Under the pieces are notes generated by a model, which did no database searches, was not told the DNA's origin, and saw nothing but the letters and a program-made list of their open reading frames with translations. From assembly GCF_041435335.1 (NCBI RefSeq), contig NZ_CP108430.1:1364001-1428000 (forward strand): a stretch of 64,000 nt of DNA, written 5' to 3'. The position numbers and the translations under genes are program-made. This DNA comes from Streptomyces sp. NBC_01283 (lineage in GTDB: Bacteria; Actinomycetota; Actinomycetes; Streptomycetales; Streptomycetaceae). Numbering within the stretch: the stretch's first letter is position 1; each line of letters begins with the position of its first letter. Below are positions 43,616-52,928 of this stretch, piece after piece.

Positions 43616-43662
43616 CATCTCTGATTAGACTGCGGCGCACTCGGCTAGTGGAGGAGCGTTAC

Positions 43663-44364
43663 GTGGACCAGACCGCCCCGCAGAAGGGCACCGTGACTGC
43701 GCGGGCCATCGAGCAGATCAAGGCGATGATCGGCGAGGGCAGGCTCGAACCGGGTGAACGCCTCCCCACGGAAAGGGACTTGGCCACCCAGCTGGGCATC
43801 TCTCGCAGTTCGATGCGCGAGGCGATCCGCGCGCTGACGGTGATGGGGGTCCTGGAGGCCCGGCACGGCTCGGGCATCTACGTCACGCAGTTGGAGGCCG
43901 GGGACCTCCTGGAGACGTTCGGCGTAGTGGCGGACCTGTCACGCGGCCCACGCCTGGTGGAGCTCCTGGAGGTACGCAGGGTCCTGGAGTCCACGGCGAC
44001 GGCGCTGGCGGCGGCGCGCATCTCGTCCGATCAACTGGCGGACGTGGAGAAGCACTTGGAGGCGATGAACGCCACGGAGGACCCCGAGGAGATCCTCTCC
44101 CACGACCTCGCGTTCCACCGCACGATCGCCTTCGCGGCGGGCAACGACACGATGGCCGCCATCCTGGAAGGCCTGTCGTCCCGCACGTTCCGCGCACGGG
44201 TATGGCGCGGCTACCAGGAAGAGGGCGCCTTCGAACGCACCCGCCGGGAGCACGCCCGCATCCACCGGGCCCTGGTGGCGCGAGACCCGGAGGCGGCAAG
44301 GGCCGCGGCGGCGGCGCACGTGGGAGAGGTGGAGGACTGGCTGCGGGGTCAGTTGGACGAGTAG
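43663..44364 (+). CDS. FCD-domain GntR regulator of the L-fucose operon
   Basis: 233 residues: winged helix-turn-helix (about 15-78, with LPTERDLATQLGISRSSMREAIRAL) and an all-helical FCD ligand-binding domain (about 95-225) with the metal-ligand pattern HDLAFHRTI and HARIHRALVARD. FCD regulators bind small organic or sugar acids, so an intermediate such as L-fuconate is a reasonable inducer guess. The GTG at 43663 has a GGAGGAG site; 43648 is an alternative. It is divergent from the operon and two operator-like sites lie between them, which suggests control of both. Confidence 0.9.
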   Translation: MDQTAPQKGTVTARAIEQIKAMIGEGRLEPGERLPTERDLATQLGISRSSMREAIRALTVMGVLEARHGSGIYVTQLEAGDLLETFGVVADLSRGPRLVELLEVRRVLESTATALAAARISSDQLADVEKHLEAMNATEDPEEILSHDLAFHRTIAFAAGNDTMAAILEGLSSRTFRARVWRGYQEEGAFERTRREHARIHRALVARDPEAARAAAAAHVGEVEDWLRGQLDE

Positions 44365-44449
44365 GGGCCGGCCGTGCGACGGGCGGGCTCCCGTCCCTCC
44401 GGCGGGCGTTCCACCCCAGGGCGGCCCGCCTGGGCGCGACTCCTGGCCG

Positions 44450-44821
44450 CTAGTCGATGAGGGTCCGCTTCGGGCGGACCACGCAGAACTCGTTCCCTTC
44501 CGGATCGGCGAGCACGGTCCACGACTCGTCACCGCTCTGCCCGACGTCCACCCTGCGCGCCCCGAGCGCGAGCAGCCGCTCGATCTCGGCCCCCCGGTCC
44601 TCCACACCGGACGTCAGATCGACATGCAGCCGGTTCTTGACGACCTTGCGCTCCGTCACCGGCATGAAGCAGATGCCCACCGGCGCGGTCTCATCAGGCC
44701 CGATCACGACCTCCCGCTCCCGCTCGGACAGAATCCGCCAGCCCAGCGCCTCGGCCCAGAACCGGGCCAGGGCGGGGAGATCATGGGCGTCGATGACGAT
44801 GTGATGCAGGGATACGGGCAT
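44450..44821 (-). CDS. VOC-family (glyoxalase-like) protein
   Basis: 123-residue protein with two betaalphabetabetabeta half-units. HHIVIDAHDLPALARFWAEALGW gives the first metal-ligand His; LHVDLTSG and GNEFCVV give others. Members may be dioxygenases, glyoxalases or resistance proteins; substrate unknown. The ATG at 44821 is the natural start; upstream residues to 44866 are Arg-rich. Convergent with the GntR gene. Confidence 0.85.
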   Translation of the reverse strand: MPVSLHHIVIDAHDLPALARFWAEALGWRILSEREREVVIGPDETAPVGICFMPVTERKVVKNRLHVDLTSGVEDRGAEIERLLALGARRVDVGQSGDESWTVLADPEGNEFCVVRPKRTLID

Positions 44822-44898
44822 GTGGGCCAGTGTGCGCCGGGACCGATCGCGGAGGCGGCTCATCACGCGGATCCCGTCGTACGACCCGCCGGGGGACG

Positions 44899-44929
44899 CC
44901 GGACGGGCTTGTCCCTCAGCCCTGTCCGG
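44899..44929. terminator. imperfect hairpin after the alpha-mannosidase gene
   Basis: Arms 44899-44909 and 44918-44929 pair with one bulged base. It lies just downstream of the alpha-mannosidase stop and upstream of the VOC gene start. Confidence 0.55.
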
Positions 44930-44965
44930 TGTCCGCCCGGCTTCCGCCCTCTGTTCTGCCCGACG

Positions 44966-47900
44966 TCACGCCCGCGTCAGCCGCAGCGTCACCAGCTCGA
45001 ACGGGCGCAGCTTCAGGGCGATTCCGTCGCCCGAGCGCTCCGGCGACGCGGCGTCCGCGAGGGGGCGTTCCAGGAGGTCCGTCACCTCGACGGAGCCGAC
45101 CGGGAAACCCGCCGTCAGCGTCGCCTTCGCGCGCCCGCCCTGTGCCTCGTGGAAGCGGACGACCACGTCGCCGCTGCCGTCGTCGGCGAGCTTGACCGCC
45201 GTGACGACAACGGCGTCGTTGTCGACCGTCACCAGCGGAGCCACCTCGGCGCCGCCCGTGACCTCCCGCTCGGGCAGGTTGATCCGGTAGCCCTCCCGCA
45301 CCGCGTCGCCGATCCCGGCCCCCGGTACCAGCGCGTGCCGGAATCGGTGGACGCCCTGGTCCGTCTCGGGGTCGGGGAAGCGCGGGGCGCGCAGCAGCGA
45401 GGCGCGGATCGTCGTCGTCGTACCGGAGTCCGAGGCGCGGACCGTGCGGGTCACGTCGTGGCCGTACGTCGAGTCCGTGACAAGGGCCACGCCCCAGCCC
45501 GGCTCCTCCATGTGCACGAAGCGGTGGTTGCAGGCCTCGAACTTGGCCGCCTCCCAGCTCGTGTTGGTGTGCGTGGCCCGGTAGAAGTGGCCGAACTGCG
45601 TCTCCGAGGCGTACCGCTCCGCGTGGACGTCCAGCGGGAAGGAGAGCTTCAGGAACTTCTCCGTTTCGTGCCAGTCGACCTCGGTCTCGATGTCCAGGCG
45701 CGTGGAGCCCGGCGTCAGGGACAGCACCTGCGTCAGGCGCGAGGCGCCGAAGCCGCGTACGACACGGACCGAGGTGCCGTCCTCCCCGGGCTCGACCGCG
45801 TCCGCCTCCGTGAGATCGGTGACCGTGTTGCGGTAGAACTCGTCGACGTCCCAGGCGTCCCACATGTTCGGGAAGTCGGCGTGGATCTGCGGCAGGTTCG
45901 CCGCCTGGCCGGGTGCGACGGCCTCCCGGTCGCCCACGATGTCGTACGCCGAGACGACGAGCCCGCGCGCGTCGACCTCGACCCGCAGCAGACCGTTGTC
46001 GAGGACGTAGCCGCCGTCGGCGCGTGAGGCGATCGCCGACTGTCCGTCGACGGTGGCGGGGCGCGCGCCGCCCGCGGGGACTCCGCCCCGGGTGTGCGGG
46101 GCCGAGTTGAAGACGAGCGTGCCCGTGCCGCCCTCCCCCGCAAGCGCCCGCTGGGCCGCTTCGATGATGCCGTTCAGCTCGTCGGCGACCGCCGCGTACG
46201 TCGCGCGGGCCTCCCTGTGCACCCAGGCGATGGACGAGCCGGGCAGGATGTCGTGGAACTGGTGGAGCAGAACCGTCTTCCAGATACGGTCCAACTCCTC
46301 GTAGGGGTACGAGAATTCAGGCGAGCGGACGGCCGCCGTGGCCGACCAGAGCTCCGCCTCGCGCAACAGGTGCTCGCTGCGGCGGTTGCCCTGCTTGGTG
46401 CCCGCCTGGCTGGTGAGCGTGGCGCGGTGGAGCTCCAGGTACAACTCGCCCACCCAGACCGGAGCGTTGGGGTACTCCGCCTCGGCCTTCTCGAAGAAGG
46501 CCGCAGGGGTCTCCCACTCGACGGTCGCGGAGCCCTCCAGGTCACGCAGGCGTCCCGCCTTCGCGATCATCTCGCGGGTGGTGCCGCCGCCACCGTCACC
46601 CCAGCCCGTCGGGGCGAGGGAGTGCCGGGCGACTCCCTTGTCCTTGAAGTTCTTCGCCGCGTGGGCGATCTCGCTGCCCTTCATGGAGCAGTTGTAGGTG
46701 TCGACGGGCGGGAAGTGCGTGAAGATGCGGGTCCCGTCGATGCCTTCCCAGTTGAAGGTGTGGTGCGGGAAGCGGTTGGTCTGCGACCACGAGATCTTCT
46801 GCGTGAGCAGCCACTTGGAGCCCGCCGCCTTGATGATCTGCGGCAGCCCGGCCGCGAAGCCGAAGGTGTCGGGCAGCCACGCCTCGTCGTTCTCGATGCC
46901 GAACTCGTCGAGGAAGAACCGCTTGCCGTGGACGAACTGACGGGCCATCGCCTCCGAGCCCGGCATGTTCGTGTCCGACTCGACCCACATGCCGCCCGCG
47001 GGCACGAACCGCCCGTCGGCGACCGCCTTCTTGACCTTCGCCCACACCTCGGGCCGGTGCTCCTTGACCCACGCCCACTGCTGGGCCTGCGACATGGCGA
47101 AGATGAAGTCCGGCTCGTCCTCGATGAGGGCGGTCATGTTGGACGTCGTACGCGCGACCTTGCGCACCGTCTCGCGCAGCGGCCACAGCCAGGCCGAGTC
47201 GATGTGCGCGTGGCCGACGGCGCTGATGCGGTGGGCCGAGGGCTCGGCGGGGGTGGTGAGGACGCCTTCGAGCTCGACGCGGGCCGCGGCGGCGGAGCCG
47301 TTCACGTCCTGGAGGTCGACGGCGTCCAGGGCGCGGCCGATGGCGCGCACGAGGGCGTAACGGCGTCCGGAGTCCTCGGGCAGCTCCTGCATCAGCTCGC
47401 CGAGCACTTCGAGGTCGATGACGAGCTGCCACACGGTCTCGTCGAAGACGGCGAGGTCCATGCGGGCGAGTTTGTACTGGGGCTCGCTGCCGGCCGTCTC
47501 CTTGTCGCCGAGCTGGGTGGGCAGGAAGGGGTGGTAGTCGAGGATGACGGGATTGGAGGCGGCCTCGATGTGCAGGTGCACGTTCTCGCCGCCGGTGGCC
47601 GGGGCAGCGATCCGCACCCACTGGTTGCGGGGGTTGAGGCCCTTCACCGGGGTGCCGTCGGGGCGGTAGACCAGGCCCTCGCACTGGAAGCCGGGCATGT
47701 TCTCGTCGAAGCCGAGGTCGAGGATGGCCTCGACCGTCTTCCCGGCCCATTCCTTCGGGACGGTGCCGGTCACCTGGAACCAGCTGGTGGACCAGGGGGC
47801 TCCCCAGGGGGCGCCGACCTCGGTGGGTTCGGGGGTGGCGGCGAGGCCTTCCGCTACTGGTACGGGCTCACCCGGGGCGGTCCATACGGCGACGTCCAGG

Positions 47901-47989
47901 GGGACGGACTCCGGGTAGACCGCGGGGCGGATGCGTTCGTCGAGGACGCGCTTGAGGCGGGCTTCTATGAGGGTGCGGTCGTCGTGCAT
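44966..47989 (-). CDS. alpha-mannosidase, glycoside hydrolase family 38
   Basis: 1007-residue cytoplasmic enzyme. N-terminal domain, then the GH38 zinc-dependent catalytic domain: GHAHIDSAWLWP (Zn-binding His and Asp), GGMWVESDTNMPGSE (catalytic Asp in WVESDTN), ...LHQFHDILPGSSI (His ligand), followed by beta-domains. It would remove alpha-mannose from N-glycan or mannan fragments. No signal peptide, so it acts on imported substrate. The ATG at 47989 follows a GGAGAAG site; earlier in-frame starts read through a repeat-rich spacer and are rejected. Last gene of the LacI-linked operon, but separated by a 206-base gap with a palindrome. Confidence 0.93.
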   Translation of the reverse strand: MHDDRTLIEARLKRVLDERIRPAVYPESVPLDVAVWTAPGEPVPVAEGLAATPEPTEVGAPWGAPWSTSWFQVTGTVPKEWAGKTVEAILDLGFDENMPGFQCEGLVYRPDGTPVKGLNPRNQWVRIAAPATGGENVHLHIEAASNPVILDYHPFLPTQLGDKETAGSEPQYKLARMDLAVFDETVWQLVIDLEVLGELMQELPEDSGRRYALVRAIGRALDAVDLQDVNGSAAAARVELEGVLTTPAEPSAHRISAVGHAHIDSAWLWPLRETVRKVARTTSNMTALIEDEPDFIFAMSQAQQWAWVKEHRPEVWAKVKKAVADGRFVPAGGMWVESDTNMPGSEAMARQFVHGKRFFLDEFGIENDEAWLPDTFGFAAGLPQIIKAAGSKWLLTQKISWSQTNRFPHHTFNWEGIDGTRIFTHFPPVDTYNCSMKGSEIAHAAKNFKDKGVARHSLAPTGWGDGGGGTTREMIAKAGRLRDLEGSATVEWETPAAFFEKAEAEYPNAPVWVGELYLELHRATLTSQAGTKQGNRRSEHLLREAELWSATAAVRSPEFSYPYEELDRIWKTVLLHQFHDILPGSSIAWVHREARATYAAVADELNGIIEAAQRALAGEGGTGTLVFNSAPHTRGGVPAGGARPATVDGQSAIASRADGGYVLDNGLLRVEVDARGLVVSAYDIVGDREAVAPGQAANLPQIHADFPNMWDAWDVDEFYRNTVTDLTEADAVEPGEDGTSVRVVRGFGASRLTQVLSLTPGSTRLDIETEVDWHETEKFLKLSFPLDVHAERYASETQFGHFYRATHTNTSWEAAKFEACNHRFVHMEEPGWGVALVTDSTYGHDVTRTVRASDSGTTTTIRASLLRAPRFPDPETDQGVHRFRHALVPGAGIGDAVREGYRINLPEREVTGGAEVAPLVTVDNDAVVVTAVKLADDGSGDVVVRFHEAQGGRAKATLTAGFPVGSVEVTDLLERPLADAASPERSGDGIALKLRPFELVTLRLTRA

Positions 47990-48136
47990 GGGCTTCTCCG
48001 TGGTGTTGTTGGTGCGGGTGCGTGGGGGTGCGGTGTACATGATCTTGTCCCCAACCCCGCCCCTTCTCGAAAACCCGCTCGGCGCGGGGGCCTTGGCTGC
48101 CGTCATCACCGGCTCCGCCGAGTTCGTCCTCAATCG

Positions 48137-48166
48137 CCGGACGGGCTGGAATTCCAGCCCGTCCGG
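48137..48166. repeat. perfect 30-bp palindrome between GH5 and alpha-mannosidase genes
   Basis: Bases 48137-48151 are the exact reverse complement of 48152-48166. The core resembles the CCGGACGGGCTG family of palindromes I recall as common between Streptomyces genes, but only the left arm has the longer flank. It lies in a 206-base intra-operon gap and could terminate or attenuate transcription into the alpha-mannosidase gene. Confidence 0.85.
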
Positions 48167-48195
48167 AAGGGTGGGGCGGGGGATAGGGCTTGGGC

Positions 48196-49482
48196 CTAGC
48201 CGACCTCCCCCGGCCGCACAACCTCCGTAATGCCCCGCGCAGCCAAATGCGCCGAGTCCCCCGCCCGGCCGGCCAGCACGGTGGTGGGCCGGACCCCGTC
48301 CCCCACCAGCCGCATGAACGTCTCGAACACCGCTCCCCCCGGAGCACACGCGGACCGCTCCGAGGTCAAGTCATCCACCACCACAGCAGTGGCCCGCACC
48401 GCAGGCGCGTACTCCCGCCCCCGCCACTCCTTCGCGATCCGGGCCAGCGCCTCACCTCCCGGCTTGACCCGGCCGTCATTGCTCAACAGGCCCAGGCTGT
48501 ACTCGAGTTCGGGGAAGTCCGCCAGCGAACGCGACACGTCGTGCGAGCACCACCACGTCACCCCCCACACGTCCGCGCAGTCGAGCGCCGCTGCCACCGT
48601 CGCCTCGGTGAAGGACGCCGCGTGCTCGGCAGGGATCAGGGGAGCGGGCGCGCCCACCTCCTGGAGCCAGACCGGGCGGTGCGGATCGTCCGCCCACGCC
48701 TTGGACAGCTCGATCATGTACGCCGCGTGCTGCGCGGTGGCGATTCCCTCCCGCCCGTGCCGCTGGGCCGTGCCGTTGAACACCCAGGAGTGCACGGCGG
48801 TCATCCCGCCGAGGCGGGCGGCCTGGGCCGGGGTGAAGGGCTGGTCGTCCTGGTACCAGGCGGCGTCGTACTCGGCATGGAGGTGCGGCTTGCCGGGAGC
48901 GCCCTCCTCGCACGCGGCGAGGACCCTCCGCAGCCACTCCCCCGCCTGCTCCTGCGTGATGCGGTCCGGGTCGGGGTGGGGGCCCGCCGAGAACTGGTTG
49001 ACCTCGTTGCCGATGGTCATGCCGATGAAGTTCGGCCGGTCGGCCAGCGCGGCGGCCAGCGTGCGCAGGTACGTGACCTCGCCCTCCACCACATCCGGGT
49101 CGGTGAAGATGTTCCGCCGGTGCCAGGTCTGCGTCCACGCGGGCAGGAAGTCGAAGCTCGACAGATGCCCCTGGAGCCCGTCGACGTTGACGTCGAGCCC
49201 GCGCTCCCCCGCCGCGTCCGCGAGGGCGACGAGCTGCTCCACCGCGCGCGGCCGGATCAGGGTGCGGTTCGGCTGGAAGTACGGCCAGATCGGGAAGACC
49301 CGGATGTGGTCGAGGCCCAGCGCGGCGATCGCGTCGAGATCGGCGCGCACGGCGTCGAGGTCGAAGTCCAGCCAGTGGTGGAACCACCCCTGGCTGGGGG
49401 TGTAGTTCGCGCCGAAGCGCGGCGCGCCGGACGGCACAGAAGGCGCGGAGGGCAAGGAGGGCACACGAGTCGTACGAGACAT
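48196..49482 (-). CDS. glycoside hydrolase family 5-like enzyme
   Basis: 428-residue cytoplasmic enzyme. TIM barrel of the clan A type with the acid/base Glu in IGMTIGNEVNQFS and the nucleophile Glu in PVWLQEVGAPAPL; also GANYTPSQGWFHHW at the start and GVTWWCSHD. Likely a beta-mannosidase or beta-glycosidase; exact linkage cannot be told. No signal peptide. The ATG at 49482 was chosen since the conserved region begins about 20 residues later. It follows the permease genes by 68 bases and belongs to the same operon. Confidence 0.85.
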   Translation of the reverse strand: MSRTTRVPSLPSAPSVPSGAPRFGANYTPSQGWFHHWLDFDLDAVRADLDAIAALGLDHIRVFPIWPYFQPNRTLIRPRAVEQLVALADAAGERGLDVNVDGLQGHLSSFDFLPAWTQTWHRRNIFTDPDVVEGEVTYLRTLAAALADRPNFIGMTIGNEVNQFSAGPHPDPDRITQEQAGEWLRRVLAACEEGAPGKPHLHAEYDAAWYQDDQPFTPAQAARLGGMTAVHSWVFNGTAQRHGREGIATAQHAAYMIELSKAWADDPHRPVWLQEVGAPAPLIPAEHAASFTEATVAAALDCADVWGVTWWCSHDVSRSLADFPELEYSLGLLSNDGRVKPGGEALARIAKEWRGREYAPAVRATAVVVDDLTSERSACAPGGAVFETFMRLVGDGVRPTTVLAGRAGDSAHLAARGITEVVRPGEVG

Positions 49483-49550
49483 GCGAGTCCTGGTTCTCGG
49501 GGATGTGGGGGCCCGGTGGGGCGGGGCAGCAGCAGGCGGGGGACGGCAGG

Positions 49551-50495
49551 TCAGCCCTTGACCGCTCCCTCGCCCACCCCGCGGAAGAAGTACCGCTGGA
49601 GACAGGCGAAGAGCACGATCAGCGGGAGTACGGCGATGACCGTGCCCGCGGCGACGAGCCGTTCGTCGTTGGCGAAGGTGCCGTGCAGGTAGTTCAGGCC
49701 GATGGTCAGGGTGAACCGGCTCGGGTCGCTCAGCACGATCAGCGGCCACAGGAAGTCGTCCCAGGCGCCCATGAAGGCGAAGATCGCCACCACGGCGAGC
49801 GTGCCCTTGACCGCGGGCAGGGCGATCCGCGTGAACCGCTGCCAGACGTTCGCGCCGTCGACGTACGCGGCTTCCTCGATCTCGTACGGCAGGTTCAGGA
49901 AGGCGTTGCGCATCAGCAGGACGTTGAGTGCGGAGACGCAGCCCGGCAGCAGCACCCCGATGAGGGTGTTGTTGAGGCCAAGCTCCCGCATGGTGGTGAA
50001 CTGGGCGATGATGATGCCCTCCACGGGCACCAGCATGGCGAGGATGAAGACGAGCGTGGCCGCCCTGCGGCCCCGGTAGCGCAGGCGCGCGAGGGCGTAG
50101 CCGGCGAGGGTGGCGCCCACGCAGTTGGTCACCACGTTGGCGGCGGCCACCTTCAGGGAGTTGAAGGCGTAGTCCCAGACGGGGATGGTGTCGGCGACCC
50201 GCTCGTAGTTGTGGAAGGTCGGGCTGCTCGGCAGGAACTTGGGCGGGGAGCTGAAGATGTTCTCGTGCGGACCCTTGAGGGAGGTGGAGAGCTGCCAGAG
50301 GAAGGGCCCGATCATCAGCGCGAGTACGGCGAGCAGGAGCACGTAGCGCAGGATGATCTCCCACACTGGCATCCTGCGGCCGTTCTCGTCGGTGATCCGG
50401 CCGCGCCGGCGGGAGCCGTCCTTCCGGCCCTTCCGAGCCGCCTTCACCGACTTCGCCGTCTGCTCGGCCTTGCGCGTGTCCGTCGCGGTGCTCAC
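49551..50495 (-). CDS. carbohydrate ABC transporter permease (MalG-like)
   Basis: 314-residue inner-membrane protein. Hydrophilic start, six hydrophobic segments, EAA loop EEAAYVDGANVWQRFTRIALP, and C-terminal RYFFRGVGEGAVKG. GTG start at 50495 overlaps the partner permease stop (GTGA). Half of the channel of the mannoside importer. Confidence 0.92.
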   Translation of the reverse strand: MSTATDTRKAEQTAKSVKAARKGRKDGSRRRGRITDENGRRMPVWEIILRYVLLLAVLALMIGPFLWQLSTSLKGPHENIFSSPPKFLPSSPTFHNYERVADTIPVWDYAFNSLKVAAANVVTNCVGATLAGYALARLRYRGRRAATLVFILAMLVPVEGIIIAQFTTMRELGLNNTLIGVLLPGCVSALNVLLMRNAFLNLPYEIEEAAYVDGANVWQRFTRIALPAVKGTLAVVAIFAFMGAWDDFLWPLIVLSDPSRFTLTIGLNYLHGTFANDERLVAAGTVIAVLPLIVLFACLQRYFFRGVGEGAVKG

Positions 50496-51427
50496 GCGTC
50501 CTCCTTCCGGTCCGCGCGCAGCACGAGCAGCATCAGCGCGACGGTGACGATGAAGACGACGACCGAGATGGCCGACGCGTACCCGACGCGGCCGGTCAGG
50601 CCGGTGCCGACGCGCTGCACCAGCATCACGAGCGTGGTGTCCTCGCCTGCGGGGCCGCCGTTGGGCCCTGCCATCAGATAGACCTCGGTGAACACCTTGA
50701 AGGCGGCGACCGAGGAGAGTGCGGCGACCAGGACCATCGTGGAGCGCACGGCGGGCACGGTGACCGTGAAGAAGCGGCGCACCGCGCCCGCGCCGTCCAC
50801 CGAGGCGGCCTCGTGGAGTTCACGTGGCACGTTGGCGAGCGCCGCCAGGTAAATGATCATGTAGTAGCCGAGGCCCTTCCAGACCGTGACGGCCATGGCG
50901 CTCAGGAGGAGCAGCCACTGGTCGCTGAGGAAGCCGACCGAGCCGACGCCCACGGCCTCAAGCACCGCGTTGACCAGGCCCCGTTCATCCAGCATCCACA
51001 CCCAGATCAGGCCCACCACGACGATGGACGCGACCACCGGCGTGTAGAACGCCGACCGGAAGAAGGTGATGCCGGGGATGTGCTTCTGGACGAGCATCGC
51101 GAGCAGCAGCGGCAGCAGGACGAGCGCCGGGACGACCCCGACGATGTAGAGCGTCGAGTTGCGAAGCCCGATCCAGAACATGTCGTCGTGCAGCAACTCC
51201 CGGAAGTTGTCCAGGCCGACGTACTCCCCCGGGATCAGGGTGCGCTTGTCGGTGAAGGAGTTGATGAGCGTGCTGACGAACGGATAGAGGATGAAGATGC
51301 CGACGACCAGCAGCCCGGGGGCTGCGAACAGCCAGGGGCTGCTGGGGAGTTGACGCCTGATGCGGCGGCGGGGCCCGCGGTCGTCGGCGGGTGCACGGGG
51401 AACGGTGGCGGTGCCGGAGCTTTTCAT
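50492..51427 (-). CDS. sugar ABC transporter permease (MalF-like)
   Basis: 311-residue inner-membrane protein with six hydrophobic segments and EAA loop HEAASVDGAGAVRRFFTVTVP. ATG start, 23 bases after the binding-protein stop. With the MalG-like partner it forms the transmembrane channel; the ATPase is not encoded locally. Confidence 0.92.
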   Translation of the reverse strand: MKSSGTATVPRAPADDRGPRRRIRRQLPSSPWLFAAPGLLVVGIFILYPFVSTLINSFTDKRTLIPGEYVGLDNFRELLHDDMFWIGLRNSTLYIVGVVPALVLLPLLLAMLVQKHIPGITFFRSAFYTPVVASIVVVGLIWVWMLDERGLVNAVLEAVGVGSVGFLSDQWLLLLSAMAVTVWKGLGYYMIIYLAALANVPRELHEAASVDGAGAVRRFFTVTVPAVRSTMVLVAALSSVAAFKVFTEVYLMAGPNGGPAGEDTTLVMLVQRVGTGLTGRVGYASAISVVVFIVTVALMLLVLRADRKEDA

Positions 51428-51450
51428 GGTGGTGGTCCCGTGTCGTCTTC

Positions 51451-52758
51451 TCAGCTCTGCTTCAGCAGCCGGTCGCAGTTCTTGACAGCGTTGTCAAGTG
51501 CTTCCTCGGGACTCTGCTTGCCCTGCAGCGCCCGGGCGACGCCGTTGCGCAGCTCGATCTTCATCTGCTCGCTGAACAGCACGGGCGTGTAATTCACCGC
51601 GGTCTTCACGGACTTGGCGGCGGCGATCCGCACGCGCGTGTCATCGGTGCCGTCCTGCTTGGTGAAGTACGGGTCGTCGAGTGAACCCTCCGTACTGGGG
51701 AAGATCGCCACCTTCTTGGCGAAGGACATCTGGCGCTGCGCGTCCGTCACGTAGTGGGCGAACGCCACGGCGGCGGGCGTCTGCTTGGTGCGCGTGTTCA
51801 CCATCACGCCCATCACGTACATGTTGTCCTTGCCGGTGTTGGTGATCTGCGGGGTGATCCCGATGTTCTTGTACAGGCTGGGGGCGTCCTTCTTGAACTT
51901 GCCGAGGTCCAGGGCGCTTCCGGGGTTCATGGCGACGGCCTCGGTGAGGAACTTCTTGCCCGTCGACTCGGGCGTCGCGGTGAGCGCCTGGCCGTCCAGG
52001 GCCTTGGCGTCGTACAACTCCTTGTACTTGGTGAGGAGTTCGACGCCCTTGGGGCCGTTGAAGGTGAACTTGGTCCCGGCCTTGTCCATCAGCGGCACGC
52101 CGTAGCGCCCGAAGTCCTCGATGGTGGGGACGTTGGCGAGCGTGGCGGTCTTGCCCTTGGTCTCCTTCGACAGCTTCAGTGCGTCGTCGAAGAGCTGGTC
52201 GTACGTCGTCGGGGGCTTGTCGGCGTCGAGACCCGCCTCCTTGAAGATCCGCTTGTTGTAGAAGAGCGGCCCGGTGTTCAGGTACCAGGGGAAGGCGTAC
52301 GTGCCCTCCGTGCCCGGTATCTGGTGGCTCTTCCACGCACCCGGCAGGTACTCCTTCTCGTACTTCCCGGCGGCCTTGTCGAGGTCGAGCGCGAGACCGG
52401 CCTTGGCGAGCGGGGCCACCAGGTCGGGCGAGACGTTGACGACGTCGGGGAGGGTGCCGGCCGCGGCGTCGGCACTGATCTTGTCGGCGTAGCCCTCGCC
52501 GGGCTGGTCGACCCAGTGCACCTTCGTGCCCGGGTACTTCTTCTCGAAGCCGTCGACGACGCCCTCGAAGTACGACTTGAAGTTCGCCTTCAGGTTCCAG
52601 GTCTGGAAGGTGATCTCGCCCTCGACCTTGCCTGACGCGTCGGTCGAACCGCCGCCGTCGTCTCCGTCACCGCAGGCGCTCAGCGGCAGGAGCACGGCGA
52701 TGACGGCGGCAGCGGCGGCTGCCCTTCGGGGGATGCGGGGGTGATGGGAGATGCGCAC
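51451..52758 (-). CDS. sugar-binding lipoprotein of CUT1 importer
   Basis: 435-residue exported lipoprotein with lipobox PLSACGDG and an SBP_bac_1-type fold (GEITFQTWNLKANF, ADKISADAAAGTLPDVV, YAFPWYLNTGPLFYNKRIFKEAGL). Presumably binds mannose-containing oligosaccharides, from its linkage to GH38 and GH5 genes. GTG at 52758 with AAAGGAG ten bases upstream. First gene of the operon and divergent from its LacI regulator. Confidence 0.9.
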   Translation of the reverse strand: MRISHHPRIPRRAAAAAAVIAVLLPLSACGDGDDGGGSTDASGKVEGEITFQTWNLKANFKSYFEGVVDGFEKKYPGTKVHWVDQPGEGYADKISADAAAGTLPDVVNVSPDLVAPLAKAGLALDLDKAAGKYEKEYLPGAWKSHQIPGTEGTYAFPWYLNTGPLFYNKRIFKEAGLDADKPPTTYDQLFDDALKLSKETKGKTATLANVPTIEDFGRYGVPLMDKAGTKFTFNGPKGVELLTKYKELYDAKALDGQALTATPESTGKKFLTEAVAMNPGSALDLGKFKKDAPSLYKNIGITPQITNTGKDNMYVMGVMVNTRTKQTPAAVAFAHYVTDAQRQMSFAKKVAIFPSTEGSLDDPYFTKQDGTDDTRVRIAAAKSVKTAVNYTPVLFSEQMKIELRNGVARALQGKQSPEEALDNAVKNCDRLLKQS

Positions 52759-52796
52759 GGTGAAACGGCTCCTTTGCTCGGCCCAGCGTGAGGCAG

Positions 52797-52826
52797 ACCT
52801 TGCATGGAACTCCGGTAAAAAGTCAA
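52797..52826 (-). promoter_or_regulatory. candidate promoter of the binding-protein operon
   Basis: On the minus strand TTGACT (52826-52821) and CAAGGT (52802-52797) are 18 bases apart, about 40 bases upstream of the GTG start. Confidence 0.45.
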
Positions 52827-52904
52827 TGGATTCGTTGAACAAAGCTGCACATCTCATCAACTCTGCAGGTCAGCTAGGTTCATTGAACTTCTTGCGGGGA
52901 TCGA

Positions 52905-52918
52905 CTAAAGCGCTTTAG
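52905..52918. promoter_or_regulatory. LacI-family operator, perfect palindrome
   Basis: CTAAAGCGCTTTAG is a perfect 14-base palindrome with the central CG typical of LacI-family sites. It lies 55 bases upstream of the LacI start, between it and the divergent importer operon. Confidence 0.8.
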
Positions 52919-52928
52919 AGTGAGCTGA

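Noticed and set aside
43604..43616. The palindrome GTGGTCCGACCAC as a DasR (dre) site
   Set aside because: dre sites are 12-16 bases around TGGTCTAGACCA; this one is shorter with an odd centre, fits the FadR-type consensus and sits by an FCD regulator.
47990..48349. N-terminal extension of the alpha-mannosidase frame
   Set aside because: It reads through the 30-bp palindrome and into the end of the GH5 gene; the ATG at 47989 has a proper ribosome site and starts the conserved protein.
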